Shown piece by piece: positions 26,315 through 34,944 of a stretch of DNA of 64,000 nt. Source of the stretch: DAOTYE01 sp034434915 (GTDB lineage Bacteria; Chloroflexota; Dehalococcoidia; Dehalococcoidales; RBG-16-60-22); NCBI GenBank assembly GCA_034434915.1, contig DAOTYE010000023.1, positions 1 to 64,000 of the forward strand. The letters run 5' to 3'. Position 1 is the stretch's first letter. Every line of letters starts with the position of its first letter. A program made the position numbers and the translations under genes. The notes beneath the pieces were generated by a model. That model was not told the origin of the DNA. It did not search any database and worked only from the letters and a program-made list of their open reading frames with translations.

Positions 26315-27748
26315 ATGGCAGAGTTTGAAGAAGTCCCGGAACTGGAAGGCACAGGTCCTGCAGGCACACCCAAGCAATTTATCATTTACCTTCTCGTCAA
26401 TGCGGCTATTGGAGTGGGATTATGGTACCTGCTTCATGACATGAAGCAGACTATTGCTGGCACTATTTTCATCGCCCTGGTCATCGGCACGCTGATGTTC
26501 TGGAGATTCAGAGTGGGTCTGGCGTTTATCGGCATCGTCCTCCTGTTGCTTACCGGCACCATAGACCTGCACCATACCATTGAGTTCATGAGCCTGGACG
26601 TCATCATCTTCCTCGTGGGCATGATGGTAATTGTCGGTCTTCTGCGCCGCTCCGGTTTTTTCAGGTGGCTGCTCGCCGGCGGGTTGAAGCTTACTAACTT
26701 CAGACCGAATCTTTTAATGGCGGCAATCATGTGCCTCGCGGCGATAAGCGCGGCAATGGTGGATGAAGTTACCTCCATCCTGTTCGTTTCAGCACTGGTG
26801 CTTGACATGTGCGATTATTTTAAAGTCAGGCCGGTGAATTACATCATTTCCGTGGTCTTTGCCACCAACATCGGTAGCTCATGGACGGTGCTGGGCAATC
26901 CCATCGGTATTTTAATTGCTCTGAGGTCTGGTCTCACGTTTGAGGATTTCATCAAGGTTGCTTTGCCAATCGGTGTAGTTTCACTGTTTTCTTTAATTGT
27001 CATCTCTCTGCTCTGGCAGAGAGGTGAACTGAACAAACTCAGAGAAGAGATTAAAAAGGGCTCCATAGAAGAGCAAAAGAGGTTCCTTAGCGAATGGGCG
27101 AAAGTTAAAGACAAAAAGCTCTTCACCGGCAGTGCCATCATCTTCGGTCTGGTTATCATCTTTCTGGCACTGCATTACCGAATGGAGCTGGCGCTGGGGC
27201 TGGAGCATAATACCCTGCTGGTGGCTATTTCCATCGCCGGGGCGGGTATCGTCATGCTGTGGCAGAGGAAAGATGCTAAAGATTTTATCATGAAGGACGT
27301 GGACTGGTGGACACTGACGTTTTTCATGTTCCTGTTTGCTAAAGCCGGAACGATTCAGTACGTGGGGCTGACTGAGGTCATTGCAGACGGGCTGACTGCT
27401 CTTGCGGCGGCTGGTGGGGTGACCTTGCTTATCGTCATCATGGTGTGGCTCACCGGTTTTACTTCTGCGGCAATGGATAACGTGGTGGTGGTGGCGGCTT
27501 TCCTGCCTGTGATTCACGCGCTGACTGCAGATATAGGCAGTCCGGTGCTGTACTGGGCGCTTCTTACCGGCGGCTGTTACGGTGGCAATATGACCATGGT
27601 GGGGTCTACGGCAAACATCGTGGCGCTGGGTATCCTGGAAGTGAGAAAGGGCTACCACATGACACTGCGCTACTGGATACTCATCGGTCTGCTGGGTTCC
27701 ATCGTGCCGATGGCGATTGCCACAATAATGCTGATGCTCATGTTTTAG
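26315..27748 (+). CDS. ArsB/NhaD (ion transporter superfamily) membrane protein
   Basis: This 477-residue protein has about 12 membrane helices and the two-repeat layout of the IT superfamily, with hallmark segments FLVGMMVIVGLLRRSGFFRWL, VDEVTSILFVSALV, TNIGSSWTVLGNPIGI and the second-half AAMDNVVVVAAFLPV ... GGCYGGNMTMVGSTANIVALG. Members move Na+/H+, arsenite or dicarboxylates; the two NP-type hairpins fit an antiporter. The ATG follows AAGGAGG. A TATAAT at 26254-26259 probably belongs to its promoter. It is separate from the preceding operon by 106 bases. Confidence 0.85.
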   Translation: MAEFEEVPELEGTGPAGTPKQFIIYLLVNAAIGVGLWYLLHDMKQTIAGTIFIALVIGTLMFWRFRVGLAFIGIVLLLLTGTIDLHHTIEFMSLDVIIFLVGMMVIVGLLRRSGFFRWLLAGGLKLTNFRPNLLMAAIMCLAAISAAMVDEVTSILFVSALVLDMCDYFKVRPVNYIISVVFATNIGSSWTVLGNPIGILIALRSGLTFEDFIKVALPIGVVSLFSLIVISLLWQRGELNKLREEIKKGSIEEQKRFLSEWAKVKDKKLFTGSAIIFGLVIIFLALHYRMELALGLEHNTLLVAISIAGAGIVMLWQRKDAKDFIMKDVDWWTLTFFMFLFAKAGTIQYVGLTEVIADGLTALAAAGGVTLLIVIMVWLTGFTSAAMDNVVVVAAFLPVIHALTADIGSPVLYWALLTGGCYGGNMTMVGSTANIVALGILEVRKGYHMTLRYWILIGLLGSIVPMAIATIMLMLMF

Positions 27749-27801
27749 ATAGCAATTGGCTTTGCTTTTTTGCAGGTTGAAGAGTATCATTTAATAGGAA
27801 A

Positions 27802-27874
27802 GCCCCTGTAGCTCAGGTGGATAGAGCACCAGCCTCCGGAGCTGGTTGCCGGCGTTCGAGTCGCCGCAGGGGCG
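27802..27874 (+). tRNA. tRNA-Arg (CCG)
   Basis: A 73-base cloverleaf, acceptor GCCCCTG/CAGGGGC, anticodon loop CTCCGGA (anticodon at 27836-27838), no encoded CCA. It ends 21 bases before the oxidoreductase gamma-subunit gene with no terminator between. Confidence 0.95.
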
Positions 27875-27895
27875 TTTTCTATGACAGGAGATAGT

Positions 27896-28468
27896 ATGGC
27901 AGAGAAGAACAAGCTTATTGAAATCCGGTGGCACGGGCGGGGCGGACAGGGGGCAGTTACTTCCGCAGAGCTGGTTGCCCAGGCGGCAATCAGCGAAGGT
28001 AAATATGCCCAGGCTTTCCCTACCTTCGGTCCTGAGAGGAGAGGTGCCCCAGTCCAGTCCTTCACCCGGATAAGTGATAACGAGCCCATTAGAACGAGGG
28101 CGGAAATCCTGGAGCCTGATGTCATTGTCCTCTTTGACCTTACCCTGCTTACTACGGTGAATGTTACGGCTGGGCTTAAGAAGGATGGACTGGTGGTTCT
28201 CAATACCAAGCTATCAGCGAAAGAAATCAGTGAAAAGTACAACATAAGAGGCAAAATTGCCTCAGTTGACGCCACCACCATCGCCCGCGAGGTGCTGGGA
28301 GTGCCTATCGTCAATACCACCATGATTGGCGCTTTGATTAAAGCAACCGGCGCAGTCAAGCTGAAATCATTGAAAGAACCGCTGGTTCAGCGTTTTGGTA
28401 AGATTGCGGAAAAGAACTTGCAGGCGATGGAACGAGCGTATAAGGAGACTGCCGTAGGAGAAGGATAA
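27896..28468 (+). CDS. 2-oxoacid:ferredoxin oxidoreductase, gamma subunit
   Basis: This 190-residue protein begins EIRWHGRGGQGAVTSAELVAQAA, the POR gamma signature, and contains FGPERRGAPVQSFTRIS. Gamma subunits bind coenzyme A and complete the active site of pyruvate (or related 2-oxoacid) ferredoxin oxidoreductase. I chose the ATG at 27896 behind ACAGGAG; an ATG 15 bases earlier has no site. It is first in the gamma-delta-alpha-beta order and directly follows tRNA-Arg. The specific 2-oxoacid is not certain, but pyruvate is most likely. Confidence 0.92.
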   Translation: MAEKNKLIEIRWHGRGGQGAVTSAELVAQAAISEGKYAQAFPTFGPERRGAPVQSFTRISDNEPIRTRAEILEPDVIVLFDLTLLTTVNVTAGLKKDGLVVLNTKLSAKEISEKYNIRGKIASVDATTIAREVLGVPIVNTTMIGALIKATGAVKLKSLKEPLVQRFGKIAEKNLQAMERAYKETAVGEG

Positions 28469-28780
28469 ATGACGAAGAAGACAATAGAGAAGAAGAAAGC
28501 TCCGGAAGAATTGACCTGGAAAGATGTGGAGCTAGGCTGTTATCTCACCGAGCCGGGGAGCGCCACAAGATTCAGGACGGGCGATTGGAAGACACGGCGC
28601 CCGGTATGGGACAAGAGCAAGTGCAATCCCAAGTGTGCGCTGTGCTATACCTATTGCCCGGAGGGGTGCGTTGCCAAAGAGCCTGACGGCTACTTTGAGG
28701 CAGACCTTTATTATTGCAAGGGCTGTGGTATCTGTGCCGCAGAGTGCCCCAGGAAAGCAATAACCATGGTGGAGGAATAA
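28469..28780 (+). CDS. 2-oxoacid:ferredoxin oxidoreductase, delta subunit (2[4Fe-4S])
   Basis: This 103-residue ferredoxin-like subunit has cluster motifs CNPKCALCYTYCPEGC and CKGCGICAAECP. An N-terminal stretch of about 50 residues (LTWKDVELGCYLTEPGSA) is typical of PorD. It conducts electrons from the TPP centre to ferredoxin. Its start touches the gamma-subunit stop and the alpha gene begins two bases after its end. Confidence 0.93.
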   Translation: MTKKTIEKKKAPEELTWKDVELGCYLTEPGSATRFRTGDWKTRRPVWDKSKCNPKCALCYTYCPEGCVAKEPDGYFEADLYYCKGCGICAAECPRKAITMVEE

Positions 28781-28782
28781 GC

Positions 28783-29958
28783 ATGGCTAAGCGTGTCGGT
28801 ATAGAAGTATCCATCGCCGTGGCGGAAGCGGCTAAGCTGGCTAAGGTTGACCTTGTGGCGGCGTATCCCATCACGCCGCAAACGCATATCGTGGAGCATT
28901 TGGCGGAGCTGGTGGCGGATGGGGAGCTTGACGCGGAGTTTGTGCCGGTGGAATCAGAGCATTCCGCCATGAGCGTCTGCGTGGGGGCTTCTGCTACTGG
29001 AGCGAGGACGTTCACCTCTACCGCCAGCCAGGGCTTGGTGCTGATGCATGAGGTGCTTTTTATTGCGTCATCCATGCGCCTGCCGGTGGTCATGGCGGTG
29101 GCAAACCGCGCCCTTTCCGCACCTATCAATATCTGGGGTGACCACTCTGATGCTATGGCGGTGCGTGATTCCGGATGGATACAGATTTTCGTGACCAATG
29201 GGCAGGAGGCAATTGATAATGTGCTGTGCGCTTTCCGCATAGGTGAGGATAGGAGAGTACTGCTCCCGGTGATGGTGCATCTGGACGGGTTTGCGCTTAC
29301 CCACATGATTGAGCCAATTATCTTTCCGGAGCAGAATGAAGTGGATAGCTTCATCCCGCCTTTCAATCCGCCGTTGCCGCTGAATCCGGAAAAGCCGGTG
29401 ACAATGGGTGCGCTCGGTCCTCCGTCCATTTATACTGAAGTGAAAAAAGCGGAGGACGTGGCGCTCATTGAGTCAAAGAAAGTCATCCTGGAGGTATGGA
29501 GAGAGTTCGGTAAGACCTTCGGTCGCCACTATGCTCCGGTGGAAAAGTATCACAGTGATGGCGCCAAAGCCATCCTTCTAGCAATGGGGAGCTACAGCGA
29601 GACGGCAATGGTCACCATTGACAAGATGCGCCGTGAGGGCAAGAGCGTGGGCTTTATTAACCTGAGGCTCTGGCGCCCCTTTCCTTTTGAGGAACTGCGT
29701 GAGGCGGTGAAAGATGCTGAAGTGCTCATTGTGCTTGATAGAGCCGTTTCCTTTGGCGGTCCGGGTGGCCCGGTCTTTTCCGAGGTGAGGTCTGCCCTCT
29801 ATCCTCTTGAGAAGAAGCCGAAGGTGGTGGGCTTTATTGGCGGTCTGGGCGGGCGCGATATCAATATGGCTGGTTTTGAGGAAATGATTACCAGGGGCAT
29901 TGAGAGCGCGAAGAGCGGCAGGAAAGAGGAATACGAGATTTTCGGAGTGAGGGAATAG
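28783..29958 (+). CDS. 2-oxoacid:ferredoxin oxidoreductase, alpha subunit
   Basis: This 391-residue protein contains VAAYPITPQTHIVEHLAE, the conserved YPITPST-like region, VESEHSAMSVCVGASATGARTFT, and a C-terminal domain with LRLWRPFPFEELREA and DRAVSFGGPGGPV. It binds substrate together with the beta subunit. The start is the ATG after GGAGGAAT. The longer frame from 28714 only reads through the delta gene. It is followed two bases later by the beta subunit. Confidence 0.95.
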   Translation: MAKRVGIEVSIAVAEAAKLAKVDLVAAYPITPQTHIVEHLAELVADGELDAEFVPVESEHSAMSVCVGASATGARTFTSTASQGLVLMHEVLFIASSMRLPVVMAVANRALSAPINIWGDHSDAMAVRDSGWIQIFVTNGQEAIDNVLCAFRIGEDRRVLLPVMVHLDGFALTHMIEPIIFPEQNEVDSFIPPFNPPLPLNPEKPVTMGALGPPSIYTEVKKAEDVALIESKKVILEVWREFGKTFGRHYAPVEKYHSDGAKAILLAMGSYSETAMVTIDKMRREGKSVGFINLRLWRPFPFEELREAVKDAEVLIVLDRAVSFGGPGGPVFSEVRSALYPLEKKPKVVGFIGGLGGRDINMAGFEEMITRGIESAKSGRKEEYEIFGVRE

Positions 29959-29960
29959 CA

Positions 29961-30899
29961 ATGACAACGAAGGAAGCATTGGCAGGACAGGAGCATGGTC
30001 CCGGAATTATCACTGAGCTGGAGCCGTTTACCGCCGGGCATCGGGCGTGCAGTGGCTGTGCTGAGGCGCTGGCGCTGAGAATGGCTTGTAAAGCCATCGG
30101 CAATAACGCCATCATTGTGAACGCCACCGGTTGTATGGAGGTGGTTTCTTCTTACTTCCCTGACACGTCATGGCGCGTTCCCTGGATTCACACTTTGTTT
30201 GAGAACGCGGCGGCGGTCGCCTCCGGCGTAGAGGCGGCGCTGAAGGTAATACAGAGGAAGGGAAGGGGACCGAAAGGGGAGGTGAAGGTGGTCGCCTTTG
30301 CTGGCGATGGCGGCACCAGCGATATCGGCTTGCAGGCTCTTTCCGGCGCGCTGGAGCGGGGGCATGACTTCGTCTATATCTGCCTGGACAATGAGGCTTA
30401 TATGAATACCGGTATCCAGCGTTCTTCTGCCACACCGTTTGGCGCCTCAACCACTACGTCTCCGGCGGGAAAGAGAGTGCCGGGGCAGATTACCTGGAAG
30501 AAGAACATGGCGGCGATTGCCGCGGCGCATGATATTCCTTACGTGGCTACGGCGTGTCCCAGCTACCATATTGACTATATGAAGAAGGTGCAGAAGGCTA
30601 TTGATGTGAAGGGTCCGGCGTATCTCCATGTCCTCTCAGTATGTCCCACCGGCTGGCGGTGTCCCACTGATATTGCCGTCAGGCTGGGGCGCCTGGCGGT
30701 GCGGACGGGCATTTTCCCGCTCTATGAGGTGGAGAACGGGCATTACCGCATCACCGTAGAAGTGCCCCAGCTTGAGCCTGTGGAGAACTATCTTAAGCTT
30801 CAGGGCAGGTTCCGCCACCTGAGCGATGATACCATCAAGCAGATTCAGGAGCGGGTGGACAAAGAATATGCCAGGCTCCAGGAGAAAGCAAAGAGGTAG
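29961..30899 (+). CDS. 2-oxoacid:ferredoxin oxidoreductase, beta subunit (TPP-binding)
   Basis: This 312-residue protein has CSGCAEALALRMACKAIG near residue 30, the TPP/Mg motif GDGGTSDIG, and LDNEAYMNTGIQRSSATPFGA. A cluster is expected from the CSGC and later CPTGWRCP cysteines. It decarboxylates the 2-oxoacid on thiamine pyrophosphate and passes electrons to the delta subunit. PTGWRCP and the overall length are as in pyruvate synthases of anaerobes. It ends the operon; a strong hairpin follows at 30949. Confidence 0.95.
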   Translation: MTTKEALAGQEHGPGIITELEPFTAGHRACSGCAEALALRMACKAIGNNAIIVNATGCMEVVSSYFPDTSWRVPWIHTLFENAAAVASGVEAALKVIQRKGRGPKGEVKVVAFAGDGGTSDIGLQALSGALERGHDFVYICLDNEAYMNTGIQRSSATPFGASTTTSPAGKRVPGQITWKKNMAAIAAAHDIPYVATACPSYHIDYMKKVQKAIDVKGPAYLHVLSVCPTGWRCPTDIAVRLGRLAVRTGIFPLYEVENGHYRITVEVPQLEPVENYLKLQGRFRHLSDDTIKQIQERVDKEYARLQEKAKR

Positions 30900-30948
30900 C
30901 TCCCGGGAGAAACTGTTTTACATTTTTGAGATACAAATCCTGAGATAC

Positions 30949-30988
30949 AAAGCCGCTCATTTGTCGCTTGCTCACCATGAGCGGCTTT
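30949..30988 (+). terminator. Hairpin terminator after the oxidoreductase operon
   Basis: A perfect 12-bp stem, AAAGCCGCTCAT (30949-30960) with ATGAGCGGCTTT (30977-30988). The uridine tract is short, so termination may be partial. TGAGATACAAA occurs twice just before it, at 30928 and 30941. Confidence 0.55.
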
Positions 30989-30996
30989 GCTATACT
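30968..30996 (+). promoter_or_regulatory. tRNA-Pro promoter
   Basis: TTGCTC (30968-30973), a 17-base spacer and TATACT (30991-30996), 10 bases before the tRNA 5' end. It overlaps the preceding terminator hairpin. Confidence 0.5.
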
Positions 30997-31006
30997 TTCA
31001 CCTGAA

Positions 31007-31083
31007 CGGGGTGTGGCGCAGTCGGCTAGCGCGCATGGTTTGGGACCATGAGGTCGGCAGTTCAAATCTGCCCACCCCGACCA
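31007..31083 (+). tRNA. tRNA-Pro (TGG)
   Basis: A 77-base cloverleaf with acceptor CGGGGTG/CACCCCG, anticodon loop TTTGGGA (anticodon 31041-31043) and an encoded CCA end. It is convergent with the kinase gene, only four bases away. Confidence 0.95.
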
Positions 31084-31087
31084 TCCT

Positions 31088-32005
31088 TCAGGTAACAATC
31101 TTCAAGACTGCTGGCATGATGGACACCCGTGCTGGAAGATGTCCAAGAGTCTCACCATCAGCCTGAAGAGCAATCCTCTCAGACGACTGTATTTCAACCG
31201 TTTTTGCTCTGCGCAGTTTTACCTTGGGGTGGGTGAGATGAGTACCTTTATAGATGCGGGGGAGGGACCAGAGCAGGTCCGGCTTGCTCACATCGCCGAT
31301 GGTAATGACATCAAGCACACCGTCTGAGAGGTCAGCTTCCGGGGCAGTCAGCATGCCGCCGCCGGCATATTTTCCATTGCACATGAGGACGGTGCACATC
31401 TTCCCGTCCACCAATTCACCATCTATGGTCATGGCCAGCTTTTTGTTGTGATAGGTGAGGAGGGTGCGGAAGAGCCCGGCAAGATAAGATGCGGTGCGGC
31501 TTATAGCTTTATATCTCCGGGTGGTTGCCCTGACAATCTCAGCATCAAAGCCCAGCCCGGCGAAATTGACAAAGAGGCGCTTTTCCACCGTCCCGTTGCT
31601 GGTATATTCCACCATGCCCACGTCAACAGCGCGCCGTTTCCCGTTTAAGAGACAGCGGCATGAGTCTTCAAACGTGCGCGGCAAGCCGATGGTGCGGACG
31701 TAATCACGGCCTGTTCCGGTGCTGATGACCCCTAGCGAGACATGAGGTATACCGCCGGCTTCATAGAGACCGTTCACTACCTCGTTGACGGTGCCATCAC
31801 CGCCCACAGAGACCACCAGCTCATACCCGCGCCCGGCGGCAAGTCTGGCAAGCTCCCGGGCGTGTCCCGGGGCTTCCGTGAGGTTATGTTCAAAGCGTAG
31901 ACCAATGCTTCTCAGCAGGCGCAATATGAGGGGCAATTTGCGGGCGGTCTGCCCGGCACCAGCCACGGGATTAACGATAAGATGGGCGAATGACAAAGTT
32001 TTCAT
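31088..32005 (-). CDS. Diacylglycerol kinase-family lipid kinase (YegS/BmrU type)
   Basis: This 305-residue protein has the DAGK catalytic domain: VNPVAGAGQTARKLP, VSVGGDGTVNEVVNGLYE and GVISTGTGRDYVRTIGLP near the N-terminus, followed by a beta-rich C-terminal domain. It phosphorylates a lipid such as diacylglycerol or a sphingoid base. The GGAGG site directly abuts the chosen ATG; a TTG nine bases downstream has ideal spacing and could be the true start. The longer frame (to 32125) has no support and reaches into the divergent promoter region. Confidence 0.88.
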   Translation of the reverse strand: MKTLSFAHLIVNPVAGAGQTARKLPLILRLLRSIGLRFEHNLTEAPGHARELARLAAGRGYELVVSVGGDGTVNEVVNGLYEAGGIPHVSLGVISTGTGRDYVRTIGLPRTFEDSCRCLLNGKRRAVDVGMVEYTSNGTVEKRLFVNFAGLGFDAEIVRATTRRYKAISRTASYLAGLFRTLLTYHNKKLAMTIDGELVDGKMCTVLMCNGKYAGGGMLTAPEADLSDGVLDVITIGDVSKPDLLWSLPRIYKGTHLTHPKVKLRRAKTVEIQSSERIALQADGETLGHLPARVSIMPAVLKIVT

Positions 32006-32076
32006 CCTCCGTGTATGCTGATGCAATAAGTATAGCACATTAATCAAGCAGACGTGTTTTACATAATATGAACAAT

Positions 32077-32105
32077 TTGCATAAAAGCCAGGTTTTTGAT
32101 AAAAT
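32077..32105 (+). promoter_or_regulatory. Promoter of the glutamate-synthase-like gene
   Basis: TTGCAT (32077-32082), a 17-base spacer and TAAAAT (32100-32105), followed immediately by a perfect inverted repeat. Confidence 0.5.
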
Positions 32106-32126
32106 GCGGAAAGTAACTTCCGCATT
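32103..32126 (+). promoter_or_regulatory. Inverted repeat at the transcription start, possible operator
   Basis: AATGCGGAA (32103-32111), a six-base spacer and TTCCGCATT (32118-32126) form a perfect 9-bp inverted repeat overlapping the -10 box and the expected +1. It fits a dimeric repressor site or a 5' mRNA hairpin. Confidence 0.5.
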
Positions 32127-32169
32127 AGGCGGGGTTTATAGTCTCAACAGACATACAAAAGGAGGAAAG

Positions 32170-33744
32170 ATGTCTTTCAGCAAACCAAACGCCAGCGCAG
32201 CAACTTTAACCAGGACCAGGGTGGCGCCTGCCCAGTCAGGGCTCTGCGTGACCTGTCTTGACGGGTGCACCGGTCTCTGCGAGGTGGGCAAGTCTGCGGT
32301 CAAAGGGAGAGAATCAGTTTATCCTCAGCCATTCGGCAAGGTGATTGCCGGAGCGGAGAAGGATTATCCGGTAGATTTCTCTCACTTTAATATTCAGGGT
32401 ACCATCATCGGTGCCATGGGTATTGAAGCAAATTCAGACGTGGCGCTTTTTTCCAATGTGGACGTGTCCACGAAAATCGGCGCCAAGAATAAGATAAAGA
32501 TGAGGGTGCCTTTTTTCACCGGCGCACTGGGCTCAACTGAGATTGCCAGGGTTCACTGGGAGGGTATGGCAATCGGTGCCGCCATCTCCGGTACTATTAT
32601 CGTGGTCGGAGAAAATGTGTGCGGCATGGATGCCCAGGCTGAGTTCAGAAAGGGAAAAGTGGTTAAATCTCCGGAGCTTGACCGCCGCGTCCGCATCTAT
32701 AGGGAATGGCAAGAGGATGCCGGAGACATCATCGTTCAGTATAACGTGGAAGATGGGCGGCTCGGCGTGCCAGAGTATGCCGTGGAAAAACTCGGTGTTA
32801 ATATTATTGAAGCCAAGTGGGGGCAGGGAGCGAAAGACATAGGCGGAGAAGTGAAGCTATGGTCAGTGGAGAGAGCCAACCAGCTCAAAGAAAGAGGATA
32901 CGTGGTATTTCCTGACCCCTCTTCACCGCTGGTGCAGGAAGCTTTCCGCGTGGGCGCAATCACGGAGTTTGAGCGCCATTCGCGCCTGGGGATGGTGGAT
33001 GAAGAGACGTTTGTGGAAGACTTTATCAAGGAAATGGAGCGATTGCGTGCCATTGGCGCCAAGCATGTGACCTTGAAGACCGGCGCCTATCGTCCGGCGG
33101 ACCTGGCGCGGGCAGTCAAATGCGCCTCAGCCGCCAAAATTGACCTGCTCACCGTTGACGGCGCAGGCGGGGGCACCGGTATGAGCCCATGGCGCATGAT
33201 GAATGAGTGGGGCATTCCCACCGTGTATCTTGAGGCAATGCTCTATGACTACCTGACCCGGCTGGACAAAAAGAAAGCTTTTATCCCGAGCTGTGCCATT
33301 GCGGGTGGCATTGCCCTTGAGGACCAGGTCTTCAAGGCTCTGGCACTCGGCGCACCTTATATCAATGCTGTCTGTATGGGAAGAGCCAGCCAGACCGCGG
33401 CAATGGTGGGCAATACCATCGGCAAGAAGGCAATAGAGGGCATGGAGACCGATGAAGAGAGGGAGGAAGGCATCTTCAAGACCTTTGCCGCCAGCGCCCG
33501 GCTGAAGGAGAAATATGGCAAAGATTTCCGCCGGATTCCGCCTGCCGCCATCGGCATGTACACCTACTATGACCGCCTGGTGGCGGGTCTCCAGCAGCTC
33601 ATGGCGGGGGCAAGGAAGTTTGCCCTGAAATACATCTCCCGCGATGACCTGATGTCATTGACCAGGGAAGCAGCAGAAGTCTCAGGCATTCCTTATGTCA
33701 TGGATGTGGATGCGGAGAAAGTGGATAAAATCCTTTCCATGTAA
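32170..33744 (+). CDS. Glutamate synthase-like FMN-binding protein
   Basis: This 524-residue protein resembles the FMN/synthase domain of glutamate synthase: LKTGAYRPADLARAVKCA, LTVDGAGGGTGMSPWRMMNEWGIPT and IAGGIALEDQVFKALALGA. The N-terminus has four close cysteines (CVTCLDGCTGLC, residues about 25-36), possibly an iron-sulfur site unlike the one in GltB. There is no glutaminase domain, so it may be an archaeal-type stand-alone synthase or an unrelated FMN oxidoreductase. AGGAGG precedes the chosen ATG; a longer frame begins upstream of the promoter. It is a single gene with its own promoter and terminator. Confidence 0.85.
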   Translation: MSFSKPNASAATLTRTRVAPAQSGLCVTCLDGCTGLCEVGKSAVKGRESVYPQPFGKVIAGAEKDYPVDFSHFNIQGTIIGAMGIEANSDVALFSNVDVSTKIGAKNKIKMRVPFFTGALGSTEIARVHWEGMAIGAAISGTIIVVGENVCGMDAQAEFRKGKVVKSPELDRRVRIYREWQEDAGDIIVQYNVEDGRLGVPEYAVEKLGVNIIEAKWGQGAKDIGGEVKLWSVERANQLKERGYVVFPDPSSPLVQEAFRVGAITEFERHSRLGMVDEETFVEDFIKEMERLRAIGAKHVTLKTGAYRPADLARAVKCASAAKIDLLTVDGAGGGTGMSPWRMMNEWGIPTVYLEAMLYDYLTRLDKKKAFIPSCAIAGGIALEDQVFKALALGAPYINAVCMGRASQTAAMVGNTIGKKAIEGMETDEEREEGIFKTFAASARLKEKYGKDFRRIPPAAIGMYTYYDRLVAGLQQLMAGARKFALKYISRDDLMSLTREAAEVSGIPYVMDVDAEKVDKILSM

Positions 33745-33780
33745 AGTGCGGCATCACCGATGCGTATCGCATGTAAAAAC

Positions 33781-33812
33781 AGAGGGGGCGAAAGCCCCCT
33801 CTTACTTTTTTC
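33781..33812 (+). terminator. Bidirectional terminator between convergent genes
   Basis: A 9-bp stem (AGAGGGGGC / GCCCCCTCT) with a GAAA tetraloop, followed by TACTTTTTT on the plus strand and by GTTTTT on the minus strand. It can end both the FMN-protein and the transaldolase transcripts. Confidence 0.85.
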
Positions 33813-33833
33813 TTATAGCGTTAGTAAAAACCG

Positions 33834-34934
33834 TCAGTCTTTTGAAAGAAGCTCCGTCCTCTTATTTTCCAGCGCGCTCAGGAGTTGGTCAAAGGAATCA
33901 GTGAAGGCTTTCACGCCGTCCTTTTGAAGCTGTTCTGTGACCTTGTCAAGATTTATGCCCACTTTTTTCAGCTCAGTGAGGACTTTATCTGCTTCATCCA
34001 GCCCTTTGTCCACCGTCCGCTCTATCCTGCCGTGGTCGCGGAAGGCTTCCAGTGTTTCCATGGGCAGAGTATTTACCGTATCAGGTCCGATGAGATTGTC
34101 CACATAGAGAAGGTCAGCATATGCCGGGTTTTTGGTGCTGGTGCTGCCCCAGAGGACGCGCTGGACACGGGCGCCCCGATTACGCTGAGCGGTAAACTCT
34201 TTTCCAGAAAAGATTTCACGGAAGCGGCGATAAACCACTTTTGAATTGGCGACCGCCGCCTTGCCGCGCAAGGCGAGGGCTTCCTTCGTGCCGATTTTTT
34301 CCAGCTCTTTGTCCACATAGGTGTCCACTCTGCTGACGAAGAAAGAAGCTACCGATGTGATGCGAGCCGGGTTAGCAGTGCGGGCGATGCCATTAAGGTA
34401 AGCGCGTGAGACGGCTTCATAATGTTTCAGGGAAAACATCAGGGTGATATTGACATTGATGCCCCGCGCAATCAGCTCTTCAATGGCCGGGATGCCCTCT
34501 GGCGTGGCGGGCACTTTTATCATCACATTGGGGCGGTTGGCTCTCTGGCACAGACGCTCCGCCTCATCAATCGTTGCTCTGGTATCATAGGCGAGGTGCG
34601 GTGATACCTCAAGGCTGACCATGCCATCAACGCCGCCGGAGGCATCATAAACCGGATGGAGCATGTCCGCCGCCATTTGAATGTCTTCGGTCGTCAGGCG
34701 GTCATAAAGGTCCTTCGCTGTGACGCTGGGGTTTGATTTGAGGATGGCGCGGATGGGCTCGTCATAGTCTGCGCTCTGGGTGATGGCTTTCTGAAATATG
34801 GTGGGATTGGTGGTTATACCGGCAAGCCCCTCATCAATGAGTGCTTTCAACTTGCCGCTTTTGATGAGACTGCGATTGATGAAATCCAGCCAGATTGATT
34901 GTCCCAGTTTCTGCACTTCTTTCAGGCGCGACAT
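33834..34934 (-). CDS. tal: Transaldolase
   Basis: This 366-residue protein has the class I transaldolase pattern: IWLDFINRSLI, GITTNPTIFQKAI, the Schiff-base lysine in VMIKVPATPEGIPAI and ININITLMFSL-type strands (INVNITLMFSL here). Its size fits the 360-380 residue transaldolase subfamily. It moves a dihydroxyacetone unit between sugar phosphates. The start follows AAGGAGGTG; a 20-residue longer frame overlaps the upstream gene and lacks a site. It is the third gene of an acetate kinase / phosphoketolase-like / transaldolase operon. Confidence 0.93.
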   Translation of the reverse strand: MSRLKEVQKLGQSIWLDFINRSLIKSGKLKALIDEGLAGITTNPTIFQKAITQSADYDEPIRAILKSNPSVTAKDLYDRLTTEDIQMAADMLHPVYDASGGVDGMVSLEVSPHLAYDTRATIDEAERLCQRANRPNVMIKVPATPEGIPAIEELIARGINVNITLMFSLKHYEAVSRAYLNGIARTANPARITSVASFFVSRVDTYVDKELEKIGTKEALALRGKAAVANSKVVYRRFREIFSGKEFTAQRNRGARVQRVLWGSTSTKNPAYADLLYVDNLIGPDTVNTLPMETLEAFRDHGRIERTVDKGLDEADKVLTELKKVGINLDKVTEQLQKDGVKAFTDSFDQLLSALENKRTELLSKD

Positions 34935-34944
34935 AGGCACCTCC

